A stretch of DNA of 13,451 bases, from positions 1 to 13,451 of the forward strand of contig JACOTK010000140.1 in assembly GCA_016178435.1 (NCBI GenBank), in the 5' to 3' direction. Shown piece after piece: positions 1 to 5,676 of this stretch. Numbering within the stretch: position 1 is the stretch's first letter; every line of letters starts with the position of its first letter. The position numbers and the translations under genes were made by a program. Below the pieces are notes generated by a model. The model made no database searches and was not told where the DNA came from. It saw only the letters and a list, made by a program, of their open reading frames with translations. This DNA comes from Actinomycetota bacterium. Lineage in GTDB: Bacteria > Actinomycetota > Acidimicrobiia > Acidimicrobiales > CADCSY01.

Positions 1-242
1 CGACGGTCTCGGCCGGCCGTGCCAAGCTCGGCGCCGTTCAGAACCGTTTCGAGCACACCATCGCCAACCTCAACGTGGCCATGGAAAACCTCGCGGCATC
101 TGAATCCCGTATCCGTGACACGGACATGGCAATCGAGATGGTTCAGTTCACCAGGTCACAAATCCTGTCCCAGGCAGGCACCGCCATGTTGGCCCAGGCC
201 AACTCGGCACCACAGAACGTGCTCTCCCTCCTCCGAGGCTGA
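1..242 (+). CDS. fliC: Flagellin, C-terminal part (5' end cut by window)
   Basis: This is the last 79 codons of a flagellin, the filament subunit exported through the flagellar type III apparatus. The reading frame enters at base 3 and stops at TGA 240-242. The visible residues are the conserved C-terminal D1/D0 helices: AKLGAVQNRFEHTIANL, then ASESRIRDTDMAIEMV, and a C-terminal tail ending NVLSLL plus two residues. This pattern is diagnostic of the flagellin C-terminal domain, which packs in the filament core and is the region bound by FliS. The start, the variable central region and the promoter lie outside the window. A perfect hairpin follows 21 bases after the stop, and flaG, fliD and fliS lie downstream. 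The gene could equally be named hag or flaA; the symbol is by family only. Confidence 0.95.
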   Translation, partial: TVSAGRAKLGAVQNRFEHTIANLNVAMENLAASESRIRDTDMAIEMVQFTRSQILSQAGTAMLAQANSAPQNVLSLLRG

Positions 243-263
243 GCCCGCAAGCGTAGGCAATCG

Positions 264-299
264 CTTCATCGGGGGTGGCTTCGGCCACCCCCGATGAAG
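264..299 (+). terminator. Perfect 16-bp hairpin after flagellin
   Basis: Bases 264-279 (CTTCATCGGGGGTGGC) and 284-299 are exact reverse complements around a TTCG tetraloop. C262 and G301 could extend the stem beyond a G-U pair. No T-run follows: the next bases are TGGACCAACAAGG, leading into the flaG ribosome binding site. I infer a partial terminator or an mRNA 3'-end stabiliser that lets flagellin be made in excess of FlaG, FliD and FliS. It could also be only an RNA processing or stability element, because a canonical intrinsic terminator would have a U-tract. Confidence 0.7.
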
Positions 300-321
300 T
301 GGACCAACAAGGAGCATCCTC

Positions 322-651
322 ATGGGCATCAGCGCCGTGGGGAGCCTCCAGGTCACGGCCATCACGCCGCACGAGCGACCGGACGAAATGGTCCACCCCG
401 AAGGTTCCCCGGTCAAAGAACACATCCGTGCATCTGCTCAACCCGCGCCGGAACGCGCCGATGAGGAACAGGGACGTCCCGGGGTGACAGTCGAGGTTCA
501 CCGCAACAGCGAGATCGGCGTGAACGTGACCGAGTTTCGCGACGTAAAGACCGGCGAAGTCATCAGTCAGATTCCATCCCGGCAAATCCTGGCCATGGCG
601 ATCACCTTGGCCGAACAGGCAAGACAGAAACGAGAGGTCCCGCCATGGTAA
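322..651 (+). CDS. flaG: FlaG family flagellar protein
   Basis: This 109-residue protein has a variable, charged N-terminal half (residues 1-52) and a FlaG domain in the second half. The domain shows a VTVEVHRNSEIGVNVTEF strand segment and the family hallmark TGEVISQIPSRQIL (residues 77-90), followed by a helix. FlaG proteins sit between flagellin and fliD in many bacteria and affect filament length, but their molecular mechanism is not settled. The start is supported by AAGGAG at 309-314, seven bases before the ATG. Its stop overlaps the fliD start by seven bases, so the two are probably translationally coupled. It lies just after a strong hairpin and so may be expressed at a lower level than flagellin. 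Confidence 0.85.
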   Translation: MGISAVGSLQVTAITPHERPDEMVHPEGSPVKEHIRASAQPAPERADEEQGRPGVTVEVHRNSEIGVNVTEFRDVKTGEVISQIPSRQILAMAITLAEQARQKREVPPW

Positions 652-1991
652 CGAGTGTCGACGGTCTGGTCTCGGGTCTCGACAGCGCCGGCCTGATCTC
701 GCAGCTGATGGACCTCGAGCGTCAGCCTCAGCTGCGGTTGAAGGCAAGGCAGGCCTCGAATCAAAAGGTCATCGACGCCTTTCAGACCCTGAACAGCAAG
801 TTCCTCGCCATCGAGACCGCAGCGGGGGCACTCAACGGGGCAAGCGGCTGGGGTCTGATGAAGGCCGGCTCCTCCGCTCCGGACAAGGTCGCCGCGACAG
901 CATCGTCCGGGGCCACCTCGGGCTCGCTTTCCTTCAACGTCACGAACCTCGCCGCCGCTCACAGCGTTGTTTCCTCAACCGGTGTCGCAAGCCTCTCGAC
1001 GGTGGTTGCCACCGGTGATTTCACCATCGGGTCGACCACGATCACCGCCGCTGAATTCGGCGATGGCTCACTGTCCTCCGTGGTGTCGGCGATCAACGCC
1101 AGTGCCGCCGGGGTCTCGGCTGCCGCCGTGCAGGTCTCGGCGGGCTCCTACAAGCTCCAGCTCACCGCCAAGGCAACTGGGGATGCATCGGCCTTCACGG
1201 TGGATGCGACAAACCTCACCGCTCTGGGCAACTTCGCCGGCATCGTGACCCAGGGCATCGACGCCCTTGTCCAAGTTGGCTCAGGGCCGGGCGCCTACAG
1301 CGTGACATCGGCATCGAACACCCTCACGACGCTGTTGTCAGGGGTCACCCTCACCCTGAAGGGCCAGGGAGCCGCCACCGTCTCGGTCGACGCGGACGTC
1401 GATGGGACGGCCGACAAGGTCGGCGCCCTGGTGAGCGCCGTGAACAGCGCCATCACGTCGATCAAGAGCCAGTCCGGCTACGACGCGGCGACCAAGACCG
1501 CAGGCATCTTCCTCTCCAACCAGCTTGCACGCGGCCTGCAGCAGACCCTGACGAATGCCGTGACGAGCTCGGTGAGCGCAAGCAGCCTGATGAGCGGAGG
1601 CTATGCGGGCATCTCGATCGGCAAGGATGGCCTGTTTGCCTTTGACAAGACCAAGTTCACCACTGCCTTGGTCAAGGACCCGACGGCCGTCAAGGGGTTG
1701 TTTCTCGCCAATACCGGGATCACGTCCGACGACGGCATCGCCGAGCGACTTCGTCTCGTCGCCAAGTCGGCGACGACCTTTGGCACGGGACAGATCGCTC
1801 TTGCGATCGAGGGTCGCAAGAGCGAGAACAAGCAGCTCGAGAGTCAGATCACCAATTGGGACAGCCGGCTCGCGCAAAAAGAAAAAGCATTCAAACGTCA
1901 ATACGGAAACCTCGAGACCATGCTCGGACGCCTGCGCAACCAGGGCTCCTGGCTCGCAGGGCAGCTCGGCTCATTGGGCAACACGCAGTGA
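645..1991 (+). CDS. fliD: Flagellar filament cap protein FliD
   Basis: FliD (HAP2) forms the cap at the filament tip under which exported flagellin folds and inserts. At 448 residues it is within the usual length for the family. The N-terminus has the FliD_N signature, VDGLVSGLDSAGLISQLMDLE, followed by a long helix to about residue 60. The middle is Ala/Ser/Thr/Gly-rich beta-type sequence (about 70-330), expected for the exposed D2/D3 domains. The C-terminal part (about 393-448) is a charged coiled-coil segment with NKQLESQI, AQKEKAFKRQY and LETMLGRLRNQ, expected for the D0/D1 coil. GAGAGG at 632-637 serves as the ribosome binding site. It overlaps flaG by seven bases and is followed by fliS after 39 bases, the usual late-gene order. 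Confidence 0.95.
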   Translation: MVTSVDGLVSGLDSAGLISQLMDLERQPQLRLKARQASNQKVIDAFQTLNSKFLAIETAAGALNGASGWGLMKAGSSAPDKVAATASSGATSGSLSFNVTNLAAAHSVVSSTGVASLSTVVATGDFTIGSTTITAAEFGDGSLSSVVSAINASAAGVSAAAVQVSAGSYKLQLTAKATGDASAFTVDATNLTALGNFAGIVTQGIDALVQVGSGPGAYSVTSASNTLTTLLSGVTLTLKGQGAATVSVDADVDGTADKVGALVSAVNSAITSIKSQSGYDAATKTAGIFLSNQLARGLQQTLTNAVTSSVSASSLMSGGYAGISIGKDGLFAFDKTKFTTALVKDPTAVKGLFLANTGITSDDGIAERLRLVAKSATTFGTGQIALAIEGRKSENKQLESQITNWDSRLAQKEKAFKRQYGNLETMLGRLRNQGSWLAGQLGSLGNTQ

Positions 1992-2030
1992 GTGGCAACC
2001 CGGTGAGAACGTGAAGGGACGACTCAACTC

Positions 2031-2429
2031 GTGAACAAGACTGTCTTGCGTGACCGCTACCTCAACGACGCGGTCACCACCGTGTCGCCGGCCAAGCTCG
2101 TGACGATGCTCTACGACCGGCTCGCCCGGGATCTGGCCACGGCACAGCATGCGCTGGTCACGGGGAGCTTCGACATTGCCTCGGCGCAGTTGCTCCATGC
2201 CCAGGAAATCGTCATGGAGCTCCGATCGGGTTTGGACCCGAATGCCTGGGAGGGCGGCCCGGGCCTGGCCTCGCTCTACGCCTTCCTCCTGACCGAGCTC
2301 ATCTCGGCCAACATCAAGAAGGATGCGGCCAAGGTCGGTGAGTGTCGTCGTTTGGTCGATCCACTGCGAGATGCCTGGCATCAGGCACTCGCCCACCTGA
2401 ACAGTCAGGAATGGCCGGCCGGGACATGA
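2031..2429 (+). CDS. fliS: Flagellin export chaperone FliS
   Basis: FliS is a small helical cytoplasmic chaperone that binds the C-terminal helices of flagellin and prevents premature polymerisation before export. The 132-residue product has the typical length and the N-terminal family pattern: YLNDAVTTVSPAKLVTMLYDRLARDL, where a Tyr is followed by a short strand, Ser-Pro, and a helix with MLYDRL. The start is GTG; AAGGGA at about 2013-2018 is a plausible but distant ribosome binding site. The stop TGA (2427-2429) overlaps the ATG of the next gene as ATGA, indicating translational coupling. Its location directly after fliD agrees with the common fliD-fliS(-fliT) arrangement. Confidence 0.93.
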   Translation: MNKTVLRDRYLNDAVTTVSPAKLVTMLYDRLARDLATAQHALVTGSFDIASAQLLHAQEIVMELRSGLDPNAWEGGPGLASLYAFLLTELISANIKKDAAKVGECRRLVDPLRDAWHQALAHLNSQEWPAGT

Positions 2430-2752
2430 GCGATCGAGCCTGGGAGACCGCTCTCGGTGCGCTCGCCGAGGAGATCACCCGGCTCGAAGCGGTCTGCGCG
2501 AAGGGAACCGGCGAGATCCTCACCCTGGCTCGGGACAACACGATCGACCACCCCTTCGCGCCACCCGACCTCGAAGGCACTATCCCCTCGCACCTGGTGG
2601 CCACGGTAATTGCGCTCAGCGAACGAGTAGCGCGCGTCCAAGGCGAGATGGAGCATGCACTCAAGCTCGCAGCACAGGGTCTCGCTGTCAGTCACGAGCT
2701 GGCACGCAACATCCCCGAGAGCCACCCGAACTTCATCGACACCTCTCTCTGA
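2426..2752 (+). CDS. Small helical protein in the fliT position, possible export chaperone
   Basis: I do not recognise a specific family. The 108-residue product is predicted from sequence to be largely helical, with hydrophobic and charged residues alternating (LGALAEEITRLEAV; HLVATVIALSERVARVQGEMEHALKLA) and a Pro/acidic break near residues 42-52. It has no signal peptide or membrane segment. Size, helical character and position immediately after fliS match FliT/FlgN-type export chaperones, which hold FliD or the hook-filament junction proteins; that role is inferred from context only. I chose the ATG at 2426 because it forms an ATGA overlap with the fliS stop. An in-frame ATG at 2411 has its AGGA directly abutting it, which is too close. 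No clear terminator follows. Confidence 0.7.
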   Translation: MSDRAWETALGALAEEITRLEAVCAKGTGEILTLARDNTIDHPFAPPDLEGTIPSHLVATVIALSERVARVQGEMEHALKLAAQGLAVSHELARNIPESHPNFIDTSL

Positions 2753-2796
2753 GGTTTTCCGAGGTCGGCCCGGCGGAACAATATTCCATCAATTCC

Positions 2797-2824
2797 TCAA
2801 GGTTCGGGGGGAATCGACCGATCA
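2797..2824 (+). promoter_or_regulatory. Candidate sigma28/WhiG-type promoter for the flgB operon
   Basis: TCAAGGTT (2797-2804) and ACCGATCA (2817-2824) resemble the FliA/WhiG promoter pattern TAAA-N15/16-GCCGATAA. They match three of four and six of eight positions, with 16 bases between the TCAA and ACCGATCA elements. The site lies in the largest intergenic gap, between the filament and basal-body modules. It would place transcription start near 2831 and leave a leader of about 165 bases before flgB. An AT-rich patch with GGAA/TTCC half-sites (2775-2787) lies just upstream and could be an activator site. The match is imperfect, so this is a candidate only. Confidence 0.35.
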
Positions 2825-2849
2825 CAAACATAGCCAAGGAGTGCTGACA

Positions 2850-2868
2850 GCTGCCATGGATCGGCAGC
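2850..2868 (+). promoter_or_regulatory. Leader hairpin 1 upstream of the leader ORF
   Basis: GCTGCC (2850-2855) is the reverse complement of GGCAGC (2863-2868), with a seven-base loop. The 3' arm overlaps a segment (2858-2866, GGATCGGCA) that is also perfectly complementary to 2904-2912, which covers part of the leader ORF start codon. The two pairings cannot form together. This makes the element a possible switch, although no folding energy was computed. Confidence 0.4.
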
Positions 2869-2912
2869 AGGGAACAACCGACCTTCGGGGAGGAAGTCGT
2901 CAATGCCGATCC
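2858..2912 (+). promoter_or_regulatory. Alternative long-range stem covering the leader ORF start codon
   Basis: GGATCGGCA (2858-2866) is exactly complementary to TGCCGATCC (2904-2912), giving nine Watson-Crick pairs plus one flanking U-G pair (2857 with 2913). The pairing would hide the last two bases of the leader ORF start codon ATG (2903-2905). It encloses a second hairpin: CGAC(C)TTC at 2879-2886 pairs with GAAGTCG at 2893-2899, leaving GGGGAG of the ribosome binding site in the loop. The stem competes with the hairpin at 2850-2868. The complementarity is directly visible; a regulatory role is inference. Confidence 0.4.
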
Positions 2913-3001
2913 GCCAACCAGCAACGCACCTGCAGCCGACCTCATCCGTCATGGGCTCACCTGGCCGTAACCGCCGGACCTCCGGGGGGTCTGGGCGATG
3001 A
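2903..3001 (+). CDS. Candidate 32-residue leader peptide coupled to flgB
   Basis: An ATG at 2903 follows a strong ribosome binding site (GGGGAGGA, 2887-2894) by eight bases. It opens 32 codons and ends at TGA 2999-3001, which overlaps the flgB start codon ATG 2998-3000. The peptide starts MPIRQPATH and ends GGSGR; it is basic and Gly/Ser/Pro-rich, with no signal peptide or known motif. The stop/start overlap is the same ATGA arrangement used between known genes in this cluster. The purine-rich site is better than that of flgB itself, which suggests that ribosomes enter here and pass to flgB. It may be a leader peptide with a regulatory role rather than a functional product. It could also be fortuitous, since the evidence is one ORF and its spacing. 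Confidence 0.45.
   Translation: MPIRQPATHLQPTSSVMGSPGRNRRTSGGSGR
2977..2991 (+). promoter_or_regulatory. Small hairpin occluding the flgB ribosome binding site
   Basis: GACC (2977-2980) pairs with GGTC (2988-2991), and the intervening TCC and GGG bases can extend the stem. The run GGGGGG at 2984-2989 is the only plausible ribosome binding site for flgB, about eight bases before its ATG, and it would be largely paired. Ribosomes finishing the overlapping leader ORF would melt this hairpin, which gives a simple coupling mechanism. Confidence 0.35.
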
Positions 3002-3339
3002 GCGATCTCGCCATGGATGCCATTCATGCCTCGCTTCGCGGCCTGGCCGCTCGCCAACGAGCCGCCGCCGACAATGTCTCCAACCTGGAAACACCTCGCT
3101 ATCTGGCGAACCGGGTCTCGTTCGAGGACAGCTTGAGGGATGCCCTGCGAACCGGTGATCCGATGAAGAGCGAGGTCAGCACGCGACGCTCGATGGCGGC
3201 GACCGGGGTCAACGGCAACAACGTCAATCTCGACGAGGAGACGCTGGGGATGATCGACACCAACCTTCGCTACCAGCTGATGGTTGAGGCCATGAACGCC
3301 AAGTTCCGCATTCTCCGCACGTCGATCAAGGGGGCCTGA
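2998..3339 (+). CDS. flgB: Flagellar proximal rod protein FlgB
   Basis: FlgB is a proximal rod subunit exported through the flagellar type III apparatus. The 113-residue product is shorter than many FlgB proteins (about 130-137) but keeps both ends. The N-terminal rod motif is DNVSNLETPRY (25-35) followed by VSFEDSLRDAL. The C-terminal part has GNNVNLDEE (73-81), then a long helix with RYQLMVEAMNAKFRILRTSIKG. The start at 2998 is fixed because an in-frame TAA occurs at 2968-2970 and no other start codon lies between. It overlaps the stop of a candidate leader ORF. The stop TGA shares one base with the flgC start (TGATG), as in other coupled pairs here. Confidence 0.93.
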   Translation: MSDLAMDAIHASLRGLAARQRAAADNVSNLETPRYLANRVSFEDSLRDALRTGDPMKSEVSTRRSMAATGVNGNNVNLDEETLGMIDTNLRYQLMVEAMNAKFRILRTSIKGA

Positions 3340-3749
3340 TGATCTTCGGAGCGATCGAGACCGCAGGATCCGCGCTACGGGTCTACCGAACATGGATGGA
3401 CGCGGTGGGGGACAACATCGCCAACCTGAACACCGTCAAGCCGATGACCGAGGATGCCTTCCAGGCGCGCTATGTCGTGGCCGAGGCTGCCGACTACAGC
3501 AGCGGGCGCAACGGGATAGGAACGGGTAGCCGGGTCTCGGGCGTACTGTTCGGCGACAAGGAGGGTCGGGTCATGTACCAGCCCGATCACCCACTCGCCG
3601 ACGAGAACGGCATGGTCCGCTACCCCGACATGGACCTGAGCGACCAGATGACCCAGCTCCTCATCTCGCAGCGCGGCTACCAGGCAAACCTGGCCGTCGT
3701 TGACCGGGTGAAGGACGCCTACATGCAAGCCCTCCAACTCGGGAAGTAG
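3339..3749 (+). CDS. flgC: Flagellar proximal rod protein FlgC
   Basis: FlgC joins FlgB in the proximal rod. The 136-residue protein has the N-terminal flagellar rod motif GDNIANLNTV (24-33). The conserved C-terminal half (from about residue 83) shows PDHPLADENGMVRYP, DMDLSDQMTQLL, SQRGYQANLAVVDRVKDA and a final helix, which are standard FlgC/rod-family features. Its start overlaps the flgB stop by one base, and fliE begins two bases after its stop. The NTVKP segment replaces the TPGYK-type turn of some rod proteins, which is common in FlgC. No unusual features are seen. Confidence 0.94.
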   Translation: MIFGAIETAGSALRVYRTWMDAVGDNIANLNTVKPMTEDAFQARYVVAEAADYSSGRNGIGTGSRVSGVLFGDKEGRVMYQPDHPLADENGMVRYPDMDLSDQMTQLLISQRGYQANLAVVDRVKDAYMQALQLGK

Positions 3750-3751
3750 CC

Positions 3752-4066
3752 ATGTCCATTGCACCCATTGCCTCCGCCGCCCTGCCCGCCCTCCCTGCTC
3801 TTCCGTCCGTCGGAGCGGGCTCTGTCGGCGCTGCAGCGCCCGGCGGCCAGGACTTCTCCAAGATGGTCGTCGACGCCATGCAGAACCTGGAGGGACTGCA
3901 GGCGACCTCCGACCATCTTGCCACCCAGGCGAGCACGGGTGAGCTCACCGATGTGCACGATTACATGATCGCCTCCACCGAGGCAACGGTTGCCACCGAG
4001 TTGACCGTCGCCGTACGCAACAAGGCTGTTGAGGCCTTCAACTCGATCATGCAGATGGGCGTGTGA
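3752..4066 (+). CDS. fliE: Flagellar hook-basal body protein FliE
   Basis: FliE links the MS-ring/export gate to the rod and is the first rod-side substrate exported. The 104-residue product has an Ala/Pro-rich, probably disordered N-terminus (1-30). It is followed by the conserved FliE region: FSKMVVDAMQNL (35-46), the helix LATQASTGELTDVHDYMIASTEATVATELTVAVRNKAVEAF, broken here only for reference, and the terminal FNSIMQMGV. The Gly-Glu-Leu-x-Asp-Val-His motif is typical. The gene lies two bases after flgC and its stop overlaps the start of fliF. FSKMV (35-39) fits the F-x-x-x-hydrophobic pattern of early export substrates. Confidence 0.94.
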   Translation: MSIAPIASAALPALPALPSVGAGSVGAAAPGGQDFSKMVVDAMQNLEGLQATSDHLATQASTGELTDVHDYMIASTEATVATELTVAVRNKAVEAFNSIMQMGV

Positions 4067-5670
4067 TGCTGAGCAACGTGAAGGCATACCGGGATCGATT
4101 CTCGGCGCTGTTTGCGGGTTTCACTTCCGGTCAGAAGACCGTTCTCGTCCTTGCGGTGGCAGGACTCATGATCGCCGGTCTGACGTTCAATCGATGGGCC
4201 GGCTCTCCGTCCTATGTCTCGCTCTACAGCAATCTCTCCTCAGGAGATGCCGCGGCCGTCACCCAGGAACTGACATCGAAGGGCGTTTCCTACAAGTTGG
4301 GTGACGGAGGTACCGCTGTCCTCGTTCCAAGGAAGGACCTCTACCAGGTACGCCTGGATCTGAGTGCCAAGGGACTCCCTACTGCAGGATCTGCCGGCTA
4401 CAGCCTGCTCGACAAGCAGGGCATCACCACCTCGGAGTTCCGCCAACGCGTCGACTACCAGCGGGCACTGGAGGGCGAGCTGTCGAACACGATCAAGGCC
4501 ATCGAGGGTGTCAGCGCGGTGACCGTTCATCTCGTCATCCCCCAGGACGATCTCTTCGCCAAGGATACGAAGAAGCCGACAGCGTCGATTCTCGTCACCA
4601 TGGCCGGATCGAGATCGCTCACCACCGGTCAGGTGCAGGCGGTGGTTCACCTGACGGCATCGGGTGTCGAGGGTCTTGCGCCGGAGGACGTCACGGTCGC
4701 CGACGCAACCGGTCGTGTGCTCTCCAGTCCCGGACAGGGAGGCAGCGCGGACACCGATGCCCAGGCACAGCAGACGACTGCCTACCAGGACCGCCTCGCC
4801 CGGTCGCTCGAGGACATGCTCGAACCCCTGGTTGGCGCGGGTCATGCCGTGGTCCGGGTGAGTGCCGCCATGAACTACGACGAACGGACATCGCAGACGG
4901 AAACCTTCGGCAAGGAGAATGCACCTCCCGTTGCGGCGAACAACGTGACGGAGAACTTCACCGGCAATGGCAACGCCGTGGGCGGCGTTCTCGGACCTGA
5001 CACCCTGCCAACCGACCCGAGCGGGGATTCCAACACCTACAGCAAGACCGAGGACAAACAGACCTTTGCGATCGACAAGGTCACCGAAAATGTCAAGAAG
5101 GCTCCGGGCACCCTCGAGCGGCTGTCGGTCGCCGTACTCCTCGACGGGAAGGCCAAGAACGCAACCAACCGTGCCGAGATCGAGCGACTGGTCTCCGCAG
5201 CCGCGGGACTCGATGCGAACCGTGGCGACGCCGTCGAGATCGGGCGGATGCCCTTCGACACCAGCGCGGGCAAGGAGGAGGCCAAACAGGGAGCGGCCCG
5301 GGCGGCAGCGGAGAAGCAGAACCAGCTGATGGCCCTGGTTCGCAATGTGGGCGCCCTGCTGATCGTCGCCCTGGTCCTCTTCCTCGCCTACCGCAGCGCC
5401 CGCAAGTCGAGCAGGGCGATGATCACCACGCCGATCGAGCTCCCTACCGGGATCCCTCTGCGGGCGATCAGCGCTTCCCCCAATCCGGCACGGGTCACCC
5501 AAGGGTCCCAGGCGCTGGACCTGGACGCCCTGACCGCTCCACGCGAAGAGCTCGAGCCGGAGCCGGAGGTGCGTCCTGCCATCCAACCTCAGATCAACGA
5601 GCTCATCGAGAAGCAGCCCGACGAGGTTGCCCAGGTGCTCCGCAGCTGGCTCGCCGACCGGAGAAGCTGA
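4066..5670 (+). CDS. fliF: Flagellar MS-ring protein FliF
   Basis: FliF forms the membrane-embedded MS-ring that carries the rotor and houses the export gate. With the ATG at 4066 it has 534 residues, a normal length. A first membrane segment lies at about residues 25-42 (VLVLAVAGLMIAGL). The YscJ/FliF ring-building domains follow, with motifs such as RQRVDYQRALEGELSNTI and VTVHLVIPQDDLF. A Gly/Ser/Asn-rich region leads to a second membrane segment at about 428-443 (VGALLIVALVLFLAY). The cytoplasmic tail ends INELIEKQPDEVAQVLRSWL, the classic FliG-binding helix. The start is ambiguous: a GTG at 4063 directly precedes the ATG at 4066, adding one residue. I chose ATG because it gives the TGATG overlap seen at flgB-flgC. 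Confidence 0.95.
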   Translation: MLSNVKAYRDRFSALFAGFTSGQKTVLVLAVAGLMIAGLTFNRWAGSPSYVSLYSNLSSGDAAAVTQELTSKGVSYKLGDGGTAVLVPRKDLYQVRLDLSAKGLPTAGSAGYSLLDKQGITTSEFRQRVDYQRALEGELSNTIKAIEGVSAVTVHLVIPQDDLFAKDTKKPTASILVTMAGSRSLTTGQVQAVVHLTASGVEGLAPEDVTVADATGRVLSSPGQGGSADTDAQAQQTTAYQDRLARSLEDMLEPLVGAGHAVVRVSAAMNYDERTSQTETFGKENAPPVAANNVTENFTGNGNAVGGVLGPDTLPTDPSGDSNTYSKTEDKQTFAIDKVTENVKKAPGTLERLSVAVLLDGKAKNATNRAEIERLVSAAAGLDANRGDAVEIGRMPFDTSAGKEEAKQGAARAAAEKQNQLMALVRNVGALLIVALVLFLAYRSARKSSRAMITTPIELPTGIPLRAISASPNPARVTQGSQALDLDALTAPREELEPEPEVRPAIQPQINELIEKQPDEVAQVLRSWLADRRS

Positions 5671-5676
5671 CCGCTT

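Noticed and set aside
2342..2425. N-terminally extended version of the fliT-position gene starting within fliS
   Set aside because: The extension overlaps coding fliS, and the ATG at 2426 fits the ATGA coupling seen throughout the cluster.
2753..2900. c-di-GMP-I (GEMM) riboswitch in the flgB leader
   Set aside because: The leader has hairpins and sits before a flagellar operon, but the conserved GCAAAC/GACGCAAAGC core is not present.
2655..3158. 167-codon open frame on the + strand spanning the gap before flgB
   Set aside because: It overlaps the end of the fliT-position gene and the start of flgB in another frame, has no ribosome binding site, and shows no motif; the two flanking genes are better supported.
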